Source of the DNA: Microbacterium sp. SORGH_AS_0888
Lineage (GTDB): Bacteria > Actinomycetota > Actinomycetes > Actinomycetales > Microbacteriaceae
Length of the DNA: 64,000 bases
Direction of reading: 5' to 3'
NCBI RefSeq assembly: GCF_030818905.1
Contig: NZ_JAUTAZ010000001.1
Coordinates: 620,001 to 684,000 of the forward strand
Shown: in pieces, positions 36,540 through 49,700 of the stretch
How positions within the stretch are numbered: the stretch's first letter is position 1
How the letters are laid out: every line of letters begins with the position of its first letter
Notes under the pieces: model-generated
What the model saw: only the letters and a program-made list of their open reading frames with translations
Database searches by the model: none
What the model was told of the DNA's origin: nothing
Program-made: the position numbers and the translations under genes

Positions 36540-36586
36540 CGCGCGGATGTCGCACGATTCGGGCGACATCCTGCGACATCCGCGCG
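36540..36586. repeat. Extragenic palindrome, family C (47 bp)
   Basis: Perfect 15-bp arms CGCGCGGATGTCGCA (36540-36554) and TGCGACATCCGCGCG (36572-36586) flank a 17-nt centre. On the minus strand a near-tandem GGATGTCGC-GGATGTCGC repeat and a GATTCG/CGAATC pair add further symmetry. It lies 30 bp past the carB stop and just before the pyrF start. Confidence 0.85.
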
Positions 36587-36616
36587 AATCTGCGACCCGC
36601 GCGCGTGATGAGCGGG

Positions 36617-39893
<3,277 letters not shown>

Positions 39894-39901
<8 letters not shown>

Positions 39902-41046
39902 TCTTCTCCTTCAGGTTCGCGACGACGAGGTCACGGAAGCGGTCGAACAGGTAGTTGGCGTCGTGGGGACCGGCGGCCGCCTCGGGGTGGTACTGCACGC
40001 TGAACGCGGGGATGTCGAGTGCACGAAGCCCCTCGACGACCTGGTCGTTGAGGCCGATGTGGCTGACCTCGACCCGGCCGTAGCCGTGGGGGCTGTCCAC
40101 GACCCCCTCGATGGGGGCGTCCACCGCGAAGCCGTGGTTCTGCGCCGTGATCTCGACGCGGCCGGTCTGCTTGTCCAGGACCGGCTGGTTGATGCCGCGG
40201 TGGCCGAACGGCAGCTTGTAGGTGCCGAAGCCGAGCGCGCGCCCGAGCAGCTGGTTCCCGAAGCAGATGCCGAAGAAGGGCAGGCGCTCGTCGAGCATGG
40301 CCCGCAACAGCGCGACGTGCGACTCGGAGGCAGCGGGGTCGCCCGGACCGTTCGAGTAGAACGCGGCGACGGGCTCGATCGCCCGGACGTCCTCGATCGT
40401 GGCGGTCTGCGGCAGCACGTGCACGTCGAAACCGCGCGCGGCGAGATTGTGGATCGTCGCCTGCTTCACGCCGAGGTCGAGCACGGCGAGGTTGCCGATC
40501 CGCTCACCCGTGGCGGGCGTCACCTCGACGGCGGCGACCGAGACGTGCGCGGAGAGGTTCTGCCCCGCCATCTGCGGCGCCTCGCGGACGATGCGCAGCT
40601 GCTCCTCCGGGTCGAGGCCGGCGGCCTCGCCGGAGAAGACACCGCCGCGCATGGAGCCCTCCGAGCGGATGCGGCGTGTCACCGCCCGCGTGTCGATGCC
40701 GCTGATGCCGACGATGCCGTCGGCCTCGAGCGCTTCGTCGAGGGAGTTCTCGGAGCGCCAGTTCGAGACGACGCGCGAGGGGTCGCGCACGACGTAGCCC
40801 GCGACCCAGATGCGACGGGACTCGACATCCTCCGAGTTCATCCCGGTGTTGCCGATGTGGGGGGCGGTCTGCAGCACGATCTGGCCGGCGTACGACGGAT
40901 CGGTCAGCGTCTCCTGGTAGCCGGTCATGCCGGTCGTGAAGACGACCTCGCCGAGCGTCGTGCCGCGAGCGCCATACGGCCCGGCCGGTGTGCCGGGTGC
41001 CGTCCTCGAGAACGAGCACGGCGGGGTCAGTGGTGAAACGAGTCAT
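39894..41046 (-). pseudogene. carA: Carbamoyl-phosphate synthase small subunit, apparent frameshift
   Basis: The coding sense starts at ATG 41046 ([23 protein letters not shown]) and, after one extra base at about 40977, continues in the frame ending at 39894 ([34 protein letters not shown]). Removing that base gives a normal protein of about 383 residues with glutaminase nucleophile Cys in [12 protein letters not shown] and the His/Glu dyad in QYHPEA. ATG 41046 overlaps the upstream stop (ATGA), confirming it as the real start. An internal ATG at 40928 would give a 344-residue product lacking part of the N-terminal domain. Either a sequencing error or a genuine lesion. Confidence 0.85.
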
Positions 41047-41564
41047 CCTTGCGTTCCTGTCGGGGTGGCGGAGGGCAGCAGGGGCTCGATCGCCGCGACG
41101 AGAGCGCGCGCCGAGGCCTCCTGCGGCCGGAAGTACGAGTCGACGACCGTGTCGTCACCGGGATCGCCCGCACGCCAGCTGAGGCGCACGAGCCCGCCTC
41201 GCTCGACCACGCGGTCTATCGCGACGGTGGACTGCCCGACGCCGGCGATGCGCGCGCGGTCGATGAACAGGCGTTGAGCGCCGGCGAGGTCGAACAGGAT
41301 CCCGGCGTCCGTGACGACGACGAGTCCCCTCGCCCGGAAGCCGAGTCCCCTGACCGCGAGCCGCTCGAGGGGATTCCCCTGCGCCGTGGTCGCGACGTAG
41401 AGGCCGGGGAAGTCGCCGAGCACGCGCGCGTCGGCGGGCATCTCCCCCGCCGGGGCGATCAGGCCCGCGTCCCGTCGCGTGCGACGCCACCAGCCCCATG
41501 CCATGAGGCCGAGAAGGAGCACGGCCGCGCCGAGCATGACCAGAAGTGCGGCTTCGCGGGTCAT
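41043..41564 (-). CDS. PH-like domain membrane-anchored protein of the pyr operon
   Basis: A 173-residue protein with one N-terminal transmembrane helix (AALLVMLGAAVLLLGLMAWGWW) and a cytoplasmic PH-like beta domain (about 50-165; FPGLYVATTAQGNPLERLAVRGLGFRARGLVVVTDAGILFDLAGAQRLFIDRARIAGVGQ). Such proteins recur between pyrC and carA in actinobacteria and have no assigned function. AGGAGG precedes the ATG at 41564. It overlaps pyrC (ATGA) and carA (ATGA), so its dose is tied to the pathway. Confidence 0.8.
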   Translation of the reverse strand: MTREAALLVMLGAAVLLLGLMAWGWWRRTRRDAGLIAPAGEMPADARVLGDFPGLYVATTAQGNPLERLAVRGLGFRARGLVVVTDAGILFDLAGAQRLFIDRARIAGVGQSTVAIDRVVERGGLVRLSWRAGDPGDDTVVDSYFRPQEASARALVAAIEPLLPSATPTGTQG

Positions 41565-42871
41565 CGGGCGACCTCCTCTGCCGGAGCCAGGACACCGTCT
41601 CGGAGCGTGGGCCTTCCGGCGTACAGGGTCCACGCCACGCGCCCGGGGAGCTCCCGGCCGAGATACGGCGAGTTGATGCTGCGTCCCCGGAGCGAGTCAC
41701 GGTCGAAGACCGTGGCACCCGCGGGGTCGTGCAGGCTCAGATGGGCGGGCTCGCCGACCGCGATCGGCCGTCCCTGCCCGGCGAGACGCCCGATGCGCGC
41801 CGGCGCCGCGCTCATGACGCGCGCGACGTCGCCCCAGCCGAGGAGGCCGGTCTCGACCATCGCGAGCTGAACGACCCGGAGGGCGCTCTCGAGCCCCACC
41901 ATGCCGTTCGCCGCCGCAGCCCACTCACAGGCCTTCGCCTCGTGCGGGTGGGGAGCGTGATCGGTCGCGACGATGTCGATCGTCCCATCGGCGAGCCCCT
42001 CTCGCACCGCGTGCACGTCCTCATCGCGTCGCAACGGCGGATTGACCTTGAACCGCGCGTCGTAGCCCCGAGCGAGCTCCTCGGTGAGCAGGAGGTGGTG
42101 GGGCGTGACCTCTGCCGTGACGTTGACGCCGCGCTTCTTGGCCCAGCGGATGATGTCGACCGAGCCGGCCGTCGAGAGATGGCACACGTGCAGCCGCGAA
42201 CCCACGTGCTCGGCCAGCAGGACGTCCCGCGCGATGATCGACTCCTCGGCGACCGCCGGCCAGCCGGCGAGTCCGAGCTCGGCCGACACCGTGCCCTCGT
42301 TCATCTGGGCGCCCTCCGTGAGACGGGGGTCCTGGGCGTGCTGCGCCACGACGCCGTCGAAGGCCTTCACGTACTCCAGGGCGCGGCGCATGATGAGCGG
42401 GTCCCAGACGCAGAACCCGTCGTCGCTGAACACGCGCACGCGGGCGCGCGACTGCGCCATCGCGCCCAGCTCGGCGAGACGCTCGCCCTTCTGGCCCACC
42501 GTCACCGCGCCGATCGGCTGCACCGCCAGGTAGCCCGCCGCCTCGCCGAGCGCGAGCTCCTGCTCGACCACGCCGGCCGTGTCGGCGACCGGGGACGTGT
42601 TCGGCATCGCGAACAGCGCCGTGTAGCCGCCCGCGGCTCCCGCCTGGGAGCCCGTGAGCACGGTCTCGCTGGCCTCGTAGCCGGGCTCGCGCAGATGCGT
42701 GTGGAGATCGACGAGCCCGGGGAGGGCGATGAGGCCGTCGGCGTCGACCACGGTCGCCCCGGAGCGGGAGACGCCGGTGCCGATCTCGGCGATCGTGCCG
42801 TCGGCGATCAGGATGTCCGCGGCGTCCCCGTCGTGGATGCGTGCGCCGCGGATGAGGAGTGTCTCGCTCAC
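41561..42871 (-). CDS. pyrC: Dihydroorotase
   Basis: A 436-residue amidohydrolase cyclising carbamoyl aspartate. The metal-binding [14 protein letters not shown] motif, later zinc ligands ([19 protein letters not shown]) and catalytic Asp in VATDHAPH are all present, marking the active class I type. The GTG start overlaps the pyrB stop (GTGA) and its stop overlaps the PH-protein start. Confidence 0.97.
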   Translation of the reverse strand: MSETLLIRGARIHDGDAADILIADGTIAEIGTGVSRSGATVVDADGLIALPGLVDLHTHLREPGYEASETVLTGSQAGAAGGYTALFAMPNTSPVADTAGVVEQELALGEAAGYLAVQPIGAVTVGQKGERLAELGAMAQSRARVRVFSDDGFCVWDPLIMRRALEYVKAFDGVVAQHAQDPRLTEGAQMNEGTVSAELGLAGWPAVAEESIIARDVLLAEHVGSRLHVCHLSTAGSVDIIRWAKKRGVNVTAEVTPHHLLLTEELARGYDARFKVNPPLRRDEDVHAVREGLADGTIDIVATDHAPHPHEAKACEWAAAANGMVGLESALRVVQLAMVETGLLGWGDVARVMSAAPARIGRLAGQGRPIAVGEPAHLSLHDPAGATVFDRDSLRGRSINSPYLGRELPGRVAWTLYAGRPTLRDGVLAPAEEVAR

Positions 42872-43833
42872 CGTGCCTCCTCGTTCTGTTCGCCGCGTTC
42901 GCCCGCCAGCAGCAGGTACAGCACTGCCATCCGGATCGAGACGCCGTTGGTCACCTGCTCCAGCACCGTCGACCGGGGCGAGTCCGCCGCATCGGCCGAG
43001 ATCTCCAGGCCACGGTTCATGGGTCCCGGGTGCATGACAATGCTATCGGCCGGCAGGGCCGCCAGGCGCCGCGCGTCGAGCCCCCAGGCGCGGGAATACT
43101 CCCGTTCGGTCGGGAAATACGCCGCGTTCATCCGCTCGAGCTGGATACGGAGCATCATGAGCGCGTCCGGTCCCTCGGCGATCGCCTCGTCGAGGTCGTA
43201 GGACACGCCGGCCGGCCACGCCGAGACGTCCTGCGGGATGAGGGTGGGCGGGCCGACGAGGGTCACCTCGGCGCCCAGCGTGTGCAGCAGCCACACGTTC
43301 GAGCGGGCCACCCGGGAGTGCAGGATGTCGCCGACGATGGTCACGTGCAGTCCCGCGAGGTCGCGCCCCCTGCTGTCCTCGCCGAAGAAGCGCTTGCGGA
43401 TCGTGAAGGCGTCCAGCAGCGCCTGGGTCGGGTGCTCGTGCGTGCCGTCGCCCGCGTTGACCACCCCCGCCGTGATCCAGCCGCTCGTCGCGAGCGTCCG
43501 CGGCGCGCCCGAGGCCTGATGGCGGATCACGACCGCGTCGGCGGCCATCGCCTGCAGCGTCTGGGCGGTGTCCTGCAGCGACTCCCCCTTCGAGACGCTG
43601 GAGCCCTTCGCGGCGAAGTTGATGACATCCGCGCTCAGCCGTTTCGCCGCGGCCTCGAAGGAGATCCGGGTGCGCGTGGAGTCCTCGAAGAAGAGGTTGA
43701 CCACCGTCTTGCCCCGCAGCGTCGGGAGCTTCTTGACCTCGCGCCGCTGCGTGTCCGCCATGTCCTCGGCGACGTCGAGGATGCGCAGCGCATCGGCACG
43801 GTCGAGGCCGCGCGTGTCGAGCAGGTGCCGCAT
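42868..43833 (-). CDS. pyrB: Aspartate carbamoyltransferase catalytic subunit
   Basis: A 321-residue enzyme joining carbamoyl phosphate and aspartate. The carbamoyl-phosphate loop [15 protein letters not shown], the [12 protein letters not shown] motif and MLRIQLERM are intact. No pyrI regulatory subunit is present. Its ATG lies 2 bp after the pyrR stop, so it is read from the PyrR-controlled transcript. Confidence 0.97.
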   Translation of the reverse strand: MRHLLDTRGLDRADALRILDVAEDMADTQRREVKKLPTLRGKTVVNLFFEDSTRTRISFEAAAKRLSADVINFAAKGSSVSKGESLQDTAQTLQAMAADAVVIRHQASGAPRTLATSGWITAGVVNAGDGTHEHPTQALLDAFTIRKRFFGEDSRGRDLAGLHVTIVGDILHSRVARSNVWLLHTLGAEVTLVGPPTLIPQDVSAWPAGVSYDLDEAIAEGPDALMMLRIQLERMNAAYFPTEREYSRAWGLDARRLAALPADSIVMHPGPMNRGLEISADAADSPRSTVLEQVTNGVSIRMAVLYLLLAGERGEQNEEAR

Positions 43834-43835
43834 CC

Positions 43836-44369
43836 TCAGCGCCCCTCGATCGTGACGGACTCTTCGCCGTCGGTCTCGGCGAGCCGCACGTTGACGCGCT
43901 CGTCACGGGCGCTCGGGAGGTTCTTGCCGACGAAGTCGGGGCGGATCGGCAGCTCGCGGTGGCCGCGGTCGACCAGGATCGCCAGCCGCACCGCCGACGG
44001 ACGTCCGATGTCGCCGAGCGCGTCGAGCGCCGCGCGGATGCTGCGGCCGCTGAAGAGCACGTCGTCGACCAGCACGACGGTCTTGCCGTCGATGCCTCCG
44101 GCCGGGATGTCGGTGCGATGCGGTGTGCGGGTGGGGTGCTGCGCCAGGTCGTCGCGATACATCGTCACGTCGAGGGCCCCGGAGGGAACCGAGTCGCCGC
44201 CGAACTCTCCGATGAGGCCCGCGAGGCGACGTGCGAGCGGCACTCCCCTGGTCGGGATGCCGAGGAGCACGAGGCCCTCCGATCCCTTGTTCGACTCGAG
44301 GATCTCGTGGGCGATCCGCGTCAACGCGCGGGCGATGTCGGCCTCATGCAGCACGGTTCGCGTGCTCAT
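43836..44369 (-). CDS. pyrR: PyrR bifunctional regulator / uracil phosphoribosyltransferase
   Basis: A 177-residue phosphoribosyltransferase-fold protein. [20 protein letters not shown] is the PRPP-binding motif and [14 protein letters not shown] the N-terminal part of the active site. PyrR binds pyr leader RNA when UMP is high and represses expression; it may also salvage uracil. It is first gene of the pyr operon, and a PyrR-box-like sequence lies just before its own Shine-Dalgarno. Confidence 0.96.
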   Translation of the reverse strand: MSTRTVLHEADIARALTRIAHEILESNKGSEGLVLLGIPTRGVPLARRLAGLIGEFGGDSVPSGALDVTMYRDDLAQHPTRTPHRTDIPAGGIDGKTVVLVDDVLFSGRSIRAALDALGDIGRPSAVRLAILVDRGHRELPIRPDFVGKNLPSARDERVNVRLAETDGEESVTIEGR

Positions 44370-44382
44370 CCGCCGCTCCCTT

Positions 44383-44400
44383 CTCCGCCTCTCGGACGGT
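44383..44400 (-). promoter_or_regulatory. Possible PyrR-binding RNA element before pyrR
   Basis: The leader RNA contains CCGUCCGAGAGGCGG, which resembles the PyrR consensus (UCCNGNGAGGY) but is one nucleotide shorter, and is immediately followed by GGAGAAGGGAG, the Shine-Dalgarno. Binding here would block translation, as described for mycobacterial pyrR leaders. Confidence 0.45.
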
Positions 44401-44426
44401 GTTAAAGGTTGCTGTGGTGTCGATCG

Positions 44427-44432
44427 ATTTTA
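44427..44432 (-). promoter_or_regulatory. Probable -10 box (TAAAAT) of the pyr operon
   Basis: Minus-strand TAAAAT matches TATAAT at five positions. The inferred leader of about 50 nt carries the PyrR-like element. No clear -35 is seen. Confidence 0.4.
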
Positions 44433-44496
44433 GCCGGTCCGGCAGCCGGGCCCGCCAGCGTGCCGCCGGCGCGGCGCGGTGTGGTATCGGGGGTCG

Positions 44497-44520
44497 CGCG
44501 ACGATGCCGACGTCGTCGCG
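44497..44520 (-). terminator. Hairpin downstream of the SixA-like gene
   Basis: CGCGACGA (44497-44504) and TCGTCGCG (44513-44520) pair around an 8-nt loop, 37 bp beyond the stop of the SixA-like gene and upstream of the pyr promoter. No U-run. Confidence 0.4.
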
Positions 44521-44557
44521 GAGGCACGCGGTGGGGAGCGGCGGACGGCGAGCCCGG

Positions 44558-45064
44558 TCAGCGCGGCACGTGGAAGTCGACGAGCTCCGCACAACGCGGC
44601 GCGAGGTGGGCCCAGGCCGTCGGCACCTGGAGGACCGCGATGCCCGAGGTCGGGAACCCGTCCCGCATGCGCAGCGCCGTCTCGCCGTCACGGTCCGCCG
44701 CGAGCAGCCGTGCCGTCAGCGACACGGAGGGCTCGTGGCCGACCACGAGCACGGTGCGGGCATCCCCGCCATGGGCGCGCACGAGGTCGATGCAGTCCGG
44801 CGCCGACGCCCCGTACAGCTCGTCGAGAACCTCAGCCCGCGCGTCGATCCCCGTCGCCGCGAGCGTCGCACGGGTACGAACGGCGGACGAGCACAGCACG
44901 AGGTCGACCGGAGGGACGTGCGCGCGGAGCCAATCCCCGGCGCGTGCCGCCTCGCGACGGCCGCGGTCGGCCAAAGGACGATCGTGATCGGCGACGCCGT
45001 GAGGATAAGCGGCCTTGCCGTGCCGCAGCACGACGAGCGTGCGCTCCGGAGCCTCCGGGCTCAC
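44558..45064 (-). CDS. SixA-like histidine phosphatase
   Basis: A 168-residue histidine-phosphatase-superfamily protein. TLVVLRHGKAAYP carries the RHG catalytic motif with the phospho-accepting His, DHDRPLADRGRREA and LCSSAVRTRAT the second Arg, and VLVVGHEPSVS the second His. Similarity is to phosphohistidine phosphatase SixA. The GTG start overlaps the stop of the MBL-Rieske gene (GTGA), so both come from one mRNA; a functional link is unknown. Confidence 0.87.
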   Translation of the reverse strand: MSPEAPERTLVVLRHGKAAYPHGVADHDRPLADRGRREAARAGDWLRAHVPPVDLVLCSSAVRTRATLAATGIDARAEVLDELYGASAPDCIDLVRAHGGDARTVLVVGHEPSVSLTARLLAADRDGETALRMRDGFPTSGIAVLQVPTAWAHLAPRCAELVDFHVPR

Positions 45065-46656
45065 GCGCGCGCGACCGTCTCGGCCGGTGCCTCCGCGTCG
45101 GCTCCCGCGGGCGTGTCCGTCCGACGCCGGGACCGGATGGGGTGCCCCTGCGTCGTGAGGCACTTGCCGCTCGCGAGGTCCCAGCTCCAGTCGTGGAGCG
45201 AGCAGGTCAGCACGCCGTCCTCGATCTTGCCCGTCTTGGTGAGGTCGGCGCGCAGGTGCGGGCAACGGCGCTGCACGACCCAGTCGCCGATCTCGGCATC
45301 CTCGGTCTGGTCGGACTGCTCGGCGTACCAGTTCTCGACGTACTCGATCCGGTCGCGCGAGAGGCACTTGAGGAACGTCGTCAGGAACTCGTTGAACTTG
45401 CCGGCCCGTCCGACCGAGAACTGCATCGAGAGGAAGATCGAGTTCGACCAGTCGATCTCGTGGTCGGCGATGTTGGTGGAGACGAGATCGGCGGGGATCG
45501 TGTACCAGTACACGCACTCCTCGCCGGCGTACTCGCGCACCTTCGCCTTCGGGAAGTCGACGACCATGTCGAGCTCGCTGATCCGGAACCGCACGTTGCC
45601 GCCGACCCCGTTGCGGATCGTGCGGGCGCGGCGCAGCAGCGGCTCCCACCACTCCTTGATCGCGGCGAGCATCTCATCGGGGGCCAGCACGGGAGAACGC
45701 CGCGCCTCCTCGGCGCGCACCTCGCCCTGGCGACTGTCGCGCTGCTCGGCCAGATACTCCCACTTGTCGGCGAAGATCCGCTCGATCTCGGCCTCCGTGT
45801 AGAGCGTCTGGGTGACCCGGATCTCGCCCCCCTCGAGGTCGACCTGCGTGCCCGGCACGAACAGGTAGCCCTTCTGCTGCGGCGATGCCTCGGCCATGTG
45901 GGCGAGGAACTGCGCCTGGTCCGTGAAGATCGAGTCGTCCTCGAGCCCGTGGCCGTTGTAGCGGAACAGCTCCTCACGAAGGAACATGGGCGGCCCCGCC
46001 ATCGGGAACACGTGGGGCGCGGCGACCTTGTCGATGTAGTACATCGCGCGCTTGTTCTGCGCGTCGCGCTTGAGCTTGGCGAAGTTCTGCTTCGCGTCCT
46101 GCGGCAGGTCGTAGACCATCGGCCACCAGATCGCTCCGGACACCTGCGTGAAGTAGGCGTCGGGGTGCGAGAACGACAGGAGCTTCTCGAGGTCCAGCGG
46201 GTGCGAGTCGTTCTGGTTGAGGATCGACGCCGTCCCGTCGTCGACGCTCAACGACGAGTCGCCGATCGGGCCGTCGCTGGGCGCACGCAGCGGCGTCACC
46301 ATGAGCGTCAGCCCGTTCTCGTACTCCAGCGGGACACCGGCCTGCGTGTACACGATGTTGTCGTATCCGAGCGCACGAAGATCGGTCTCGAGGTCGTCCG
46401 TCGGGTAGTCCGGCAGCAGGACGCGGATGTCCTTGCGCACGTATCGCTCCAGCAGGCGGGGATCGAAGTGATCGCGGTGACGATGCGAGATGTAGAGGAA
46501 GTCGGCGGCGCCGAACCGCTCCCAGTCGAGTCCGCGGTTGTCGGGGAACGGGAACCACGAGCCGAAGAACGAGGGGCCGATCACGGGATCGCAGAGGATG
46601 CTGCCGCCCGTCGTCTCGATGAACATTCCCGCGTGGCCGAGGCCGGTGATCCGCAT
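45061..46656 (-). CDS. MBL-fold plus Rieske [2Fe-2S] protein (CMAH-like)
   Basis: A 531-residue two-module protein. The N-terminal metallo-beta-lactamase-like domain has SHRHRDHFD at 57-65 (HxHxDH). The C-terminal Rieske domain has CPH at 465-467 and CSLH at 485-488, the C-x-H ... C-x2-H ligands of a [2Fe-2S] cluster. The pairing recalls CMP-N-acetylneuraminate hydroxylase, in which the Rieske domain comes first; here the order is reversed. No sialate genes are nearby, so the substrate is unknown. AGGAGGAACCGC precedes the ATG; a -10 box TAGACT lies 27 bp upstream. Confidence 0.85.
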   Translation of the reverse strand: MRITGLGHAGMFIETTGGSILCDPVIGPSFFGSWFPFPDNRGLDWERFGAADFLYISHRHRDHFDPRLLERYVRKDIRVLLPDYPTDDLETDLRALGYDNIVYTQAGVPLEYENGLTLMVTPLRAPSDGPIGDSSLSVDDGTASILNQNDSHPLDLEKLLSFSHPDAYFTQVSGAIWWPMVYDLPQDAKQNFAKLKRDAQNKRAMYYIDKVAAPHVFPMAGPPMFLREELFRYNGHGLEDDSIFTDQAQFLAHMAEASPQQKGYLFVPGTQVDLEGGEIRVTQTLYTEAEIERIFADKWEYLAEQRDSRQGEVRAEEARRSPVLAPDEMLAAIKEWWEPLLRRARTIRNGVGGNVRFRISELDMVVDFPKAKVREYAGEECVYWYTIPADLVSTNIADHEIDWSNSIFLSMQFSVGRAGKFNEFLTTFLKCLSRDRIEYVENWYAEQSDQTEDAEIGDWVVQRRCPHLRADLTKTGKIEDGVLTCSLHDWSWDLASGKCLTTQGHPIRSRRRTDTPAGADAEAPAETVARA

Positions 46657-46675
46657 GCGGTTCCTCCTGTCGAAC

Positions 46676-46689
46676 GACTCACGAGTCTA
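46676..46689 (-). promoter_or_regulatory. -10 box (TAGACT) with overlapping palindrome
   Basis: TAGACT (46684-46689, minus strand) is overlapped by the palindrome GACTC-AC-GAGTC (46676-46687) at the inferred transcription start of the MBL-Rieske gene; this could be a repressor site. Confidence 0.35.
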
Positions 46690-46734
46690 CGCGGGGCCGG
46701 CACGGGCACCCTTCGGGCCCGCCGTGCAAAACGG

Positions 46735-49700
46735 TCAGCGCTCGAGCAGGGCCCGGATGTCGTCGGCCGACAACGCCTGCGAGAACAACGCGTCGTCGTC
46801 CACGACCGCCTGGAACAGCCGCGCCTTGCGCTGCTGGAGCGCCAGGACCTTCTCCTCGATCGTGTCGGCGGCGATGAGGCGGTAGACCAGCACGGTGTTC
46901 TCCTGGCCGATCCGGTGCGCCCGGTCGACGGCCTGCGCCTCGGCGGCGGGGTTCCACCACGGATCGAGGACGAAGACGTAGTCCGCCTCCGTGAGGGTCA
47001 CGCCGAAGCCGCCCGCCTTCAGACTGATGAGGAAGGCGGGCGCGTCTCCGGACCGGAACCGGTCGACGACCTCGCCCCGCCGAGCCGTCGACCCGTCCAG
47101 GTACTCGTGGGCGATGCCCGCCGCCGTCAGCCGGTCGGCGGCGAGCCGCAGGAACGAGGTGAACTGGCTGAAGACGAGGGCACGGTGTCCCTCGGCGGCG
47201 AGCTCCACGACACGGTCGAGGAGCGCCTCGAGCTTGCGGGACGGTATCGCCGCGTGGCGCTCGTCCACCAGCACGGGCGCGAGGCTCAGCATCCGCAGCA
47301 GCGTCAGCGAGCGGAACACGATGAACCGGTTCCGGTCGAGATCGTCGAGCAGCCCCAGCACCTTCTGCCGCTCGCGCTGCAGCACCCGGTCATAGAGCGC
47401 GCGATGCGCCGGGTCGAGCGCGACACGCAGCTCGAGCTCCTGCTTGGGCGGCAGCTCGGTCACGACGGCCGCCTTCGTGCGGCGCAGCAGGAGCGGGCGG
47501 ATGCGGCGGCGCAGACGCGCGAGCCGATCCGCCCGGAAGGGAGCCGCCTCGGCGTTCTCGGGAACCTTGCCCTGCTCGATCGGCTGCACGTACTCCTCGC
47601 GGAACCGTCGGGCGGAGGGGAAGAGCCCGGGCGCGGTGAGCGAGAGCAGCGCCCAGAGGTCTTCCAGCCCGTTCTCCAGCGGGGTCCCGGTCGCGGCGTA
47701 CACGGCACGGGCCCGAAGACCGGCGATCGCGCGGTACACCTTCGTACGCGGGTTCTTGGCGAACTGCGCCTCATCGAGGACGACGGCCGACCATGAGACT
47801 CCGGCGAACTCGGCGGCGTCGAGCCGCAGGATCGCGTAAGAGGTGAGCACGACGTCCGCCCCCGCGATCGCGTCCGCGAGCGGACGGCCGCGGCGACCCC
47901 GCGTCTCCTCGAGGCCGACCACCACCAGCCCCGGGGTGAAACGCGTCGCCTCCGCGGCCCACGTCGGCATCACCGACGTCGGCGCGACCACCAGCACGGG
48001 CCCCGCATCGGCGTCCGAGCGGACGTGCGCGACCAGGCTCAGCAGCTGGAGCGTCTTGCCGAGACCCATGTCGTCCGCGAGGATGCCGCCGAGCCGATGG
48101 CGCCACAGGAATGCGAGCCAGTCGTAGCCCCGCTTCTGATACGGACGCAGCGTCGCGTGCACGGAGGCGGGCAGCTCGGCCGCGGGAACCGAGTCGGCAT
48201 CGCGCAGCCCCTCGACGAGCGCACGCCAGGCGAGCGCCGGCTCGGCGATGTCGGCGACATCCTCGAAATCGGTCCACAGGTCCGTCTGGTGGCGACTCAG
48301 CCGCAGCGCCTCGGGCTCCCATTCGTCCAGCTCGGCCGCCTCGGCGAGCAGATCGCGCAGGCGGTGCAGCGACGCCTGCGCGAGGGAGAAGTATGCGCCG
48401 TCGGCGAGCAGCAGCCGCTTCCTGCCGCGTGTGAGCGCCGTGATGAGCGCCGCGAGCGGAACACGTCGCTCCCCCACCGACACGACGACGCCCAGGTCGA
48501 ACCAGTCCGGCTGCGCCGTCTCGACCGTCGTGACCCGGATCTTCGGGTCTTCCGTCAGCTCGGTGTAACGCCTCGACGGCGTGTTGCCCTCGACCCGAAC
48601 CTCCGGCAGGCGCTGCCACGAGGGCAGGACGTCGGCGGCGAACACGGCCGTCTCGTCTCCCCGGAGGGTGGCCGCCGGAGCGAACGGCGTGTCCAGCGCC
48701 TCCTGCCACGGCGCGGCGAGGGCGGCCAGGATACGGCTCTCGGCGGCGACGTCGCGATCCGCGTCCGGGCGGGCATCCGCGTCGATCCGGGGCAGGCCGG
48801 GGTACGACCAGGCGCAGCCGACCTCGACCGTGTCGTCGGCACCGAACCGGACGGCGACGACCGCGGTGGGCCTCGCCGCCGGCGGTGGCGGGATGCTGCG
48901 GGGCAGTCGTAGCGTGGTCCGGCGGGCGAGCCGGGGCACCGCTTCGGCCACGAACGCCTCGCGGTCCGCGGCGGGGACCTCGAGCTCGCCGCCCGCGCGG
49001 AGCAGCTCTCGGATCGGGTCGGAGAGCGCGACCGGTGCGAGCACGATCGGAACCGGGTCGCGGTCGGGCGCGACCGTGTACACACCGGACGAGCCGATCG
49101 GGCGCACGAGACCCGGCTCTGTGCCGGCGATCGTCGCGACGGCGCGCACGCGCAGCCGGTCCGCGTCGTCCTGGACCTCGACCCCGACGGCCGCATCGGC
49201 GGCATCGGCCAGCGCGATGGTCTGCTCCGCGGAGACCGGCACGAGCGCCACGCCCGCCCCGGCGGCCCGCGCGAGGTGCGTCCACAGCAGGGAGGAACCA
49301 GCCGTGTCGAGCGCGAGCCACTCGCCCGGGTCGGCCGCGGGCGCTCCTGGCCGCGCGGCGCCGAGGATCTCGCCGAGCTCCCTGATCCAACGGGCCTGCG
49401 CGGGCGCGAAACGCGCGCGGTCGCGACGCACGACATCCCATGACGCGTCGCCCTTGATCCAGGCGCCCGTGCGCTCGCTGCGCAGGAGCGGGCGAGCCGC
49501 GAGCGTGAGGTCGTCGGGCCGGGCGTGGACCAGACTCCGCGCCGTGGCGGCGGCCGTCCGTCGCGGCGCCCAGTCGTCGGCTCGGTAGGGCGCGCGCTGT
49601 CGCAGCTCCAGGCCGAGCGCGAGGGGCACCTCGCCCGCCGGCGCTCGGTCGGCCAGCAGTGCCCGCCATCCGGGCTTCGCCGGTGGCGGGGCCGACGGCC

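Noticed and set aside
40504-41046. Independent 180-residue gene starting at 41046
   Set aside because: Only its first 23 residues make sense, as the CarA N-terminus; the rest is the shifted carA frame.
46690-46734. Terminator of the SNF2 gene
   Set aside because: Only two 4-bp stem segments with a 3-nt bulge can be formed (GCAC/GTGC and GGGC/GCCC); not distinguishable from background in GC-rich DNA.
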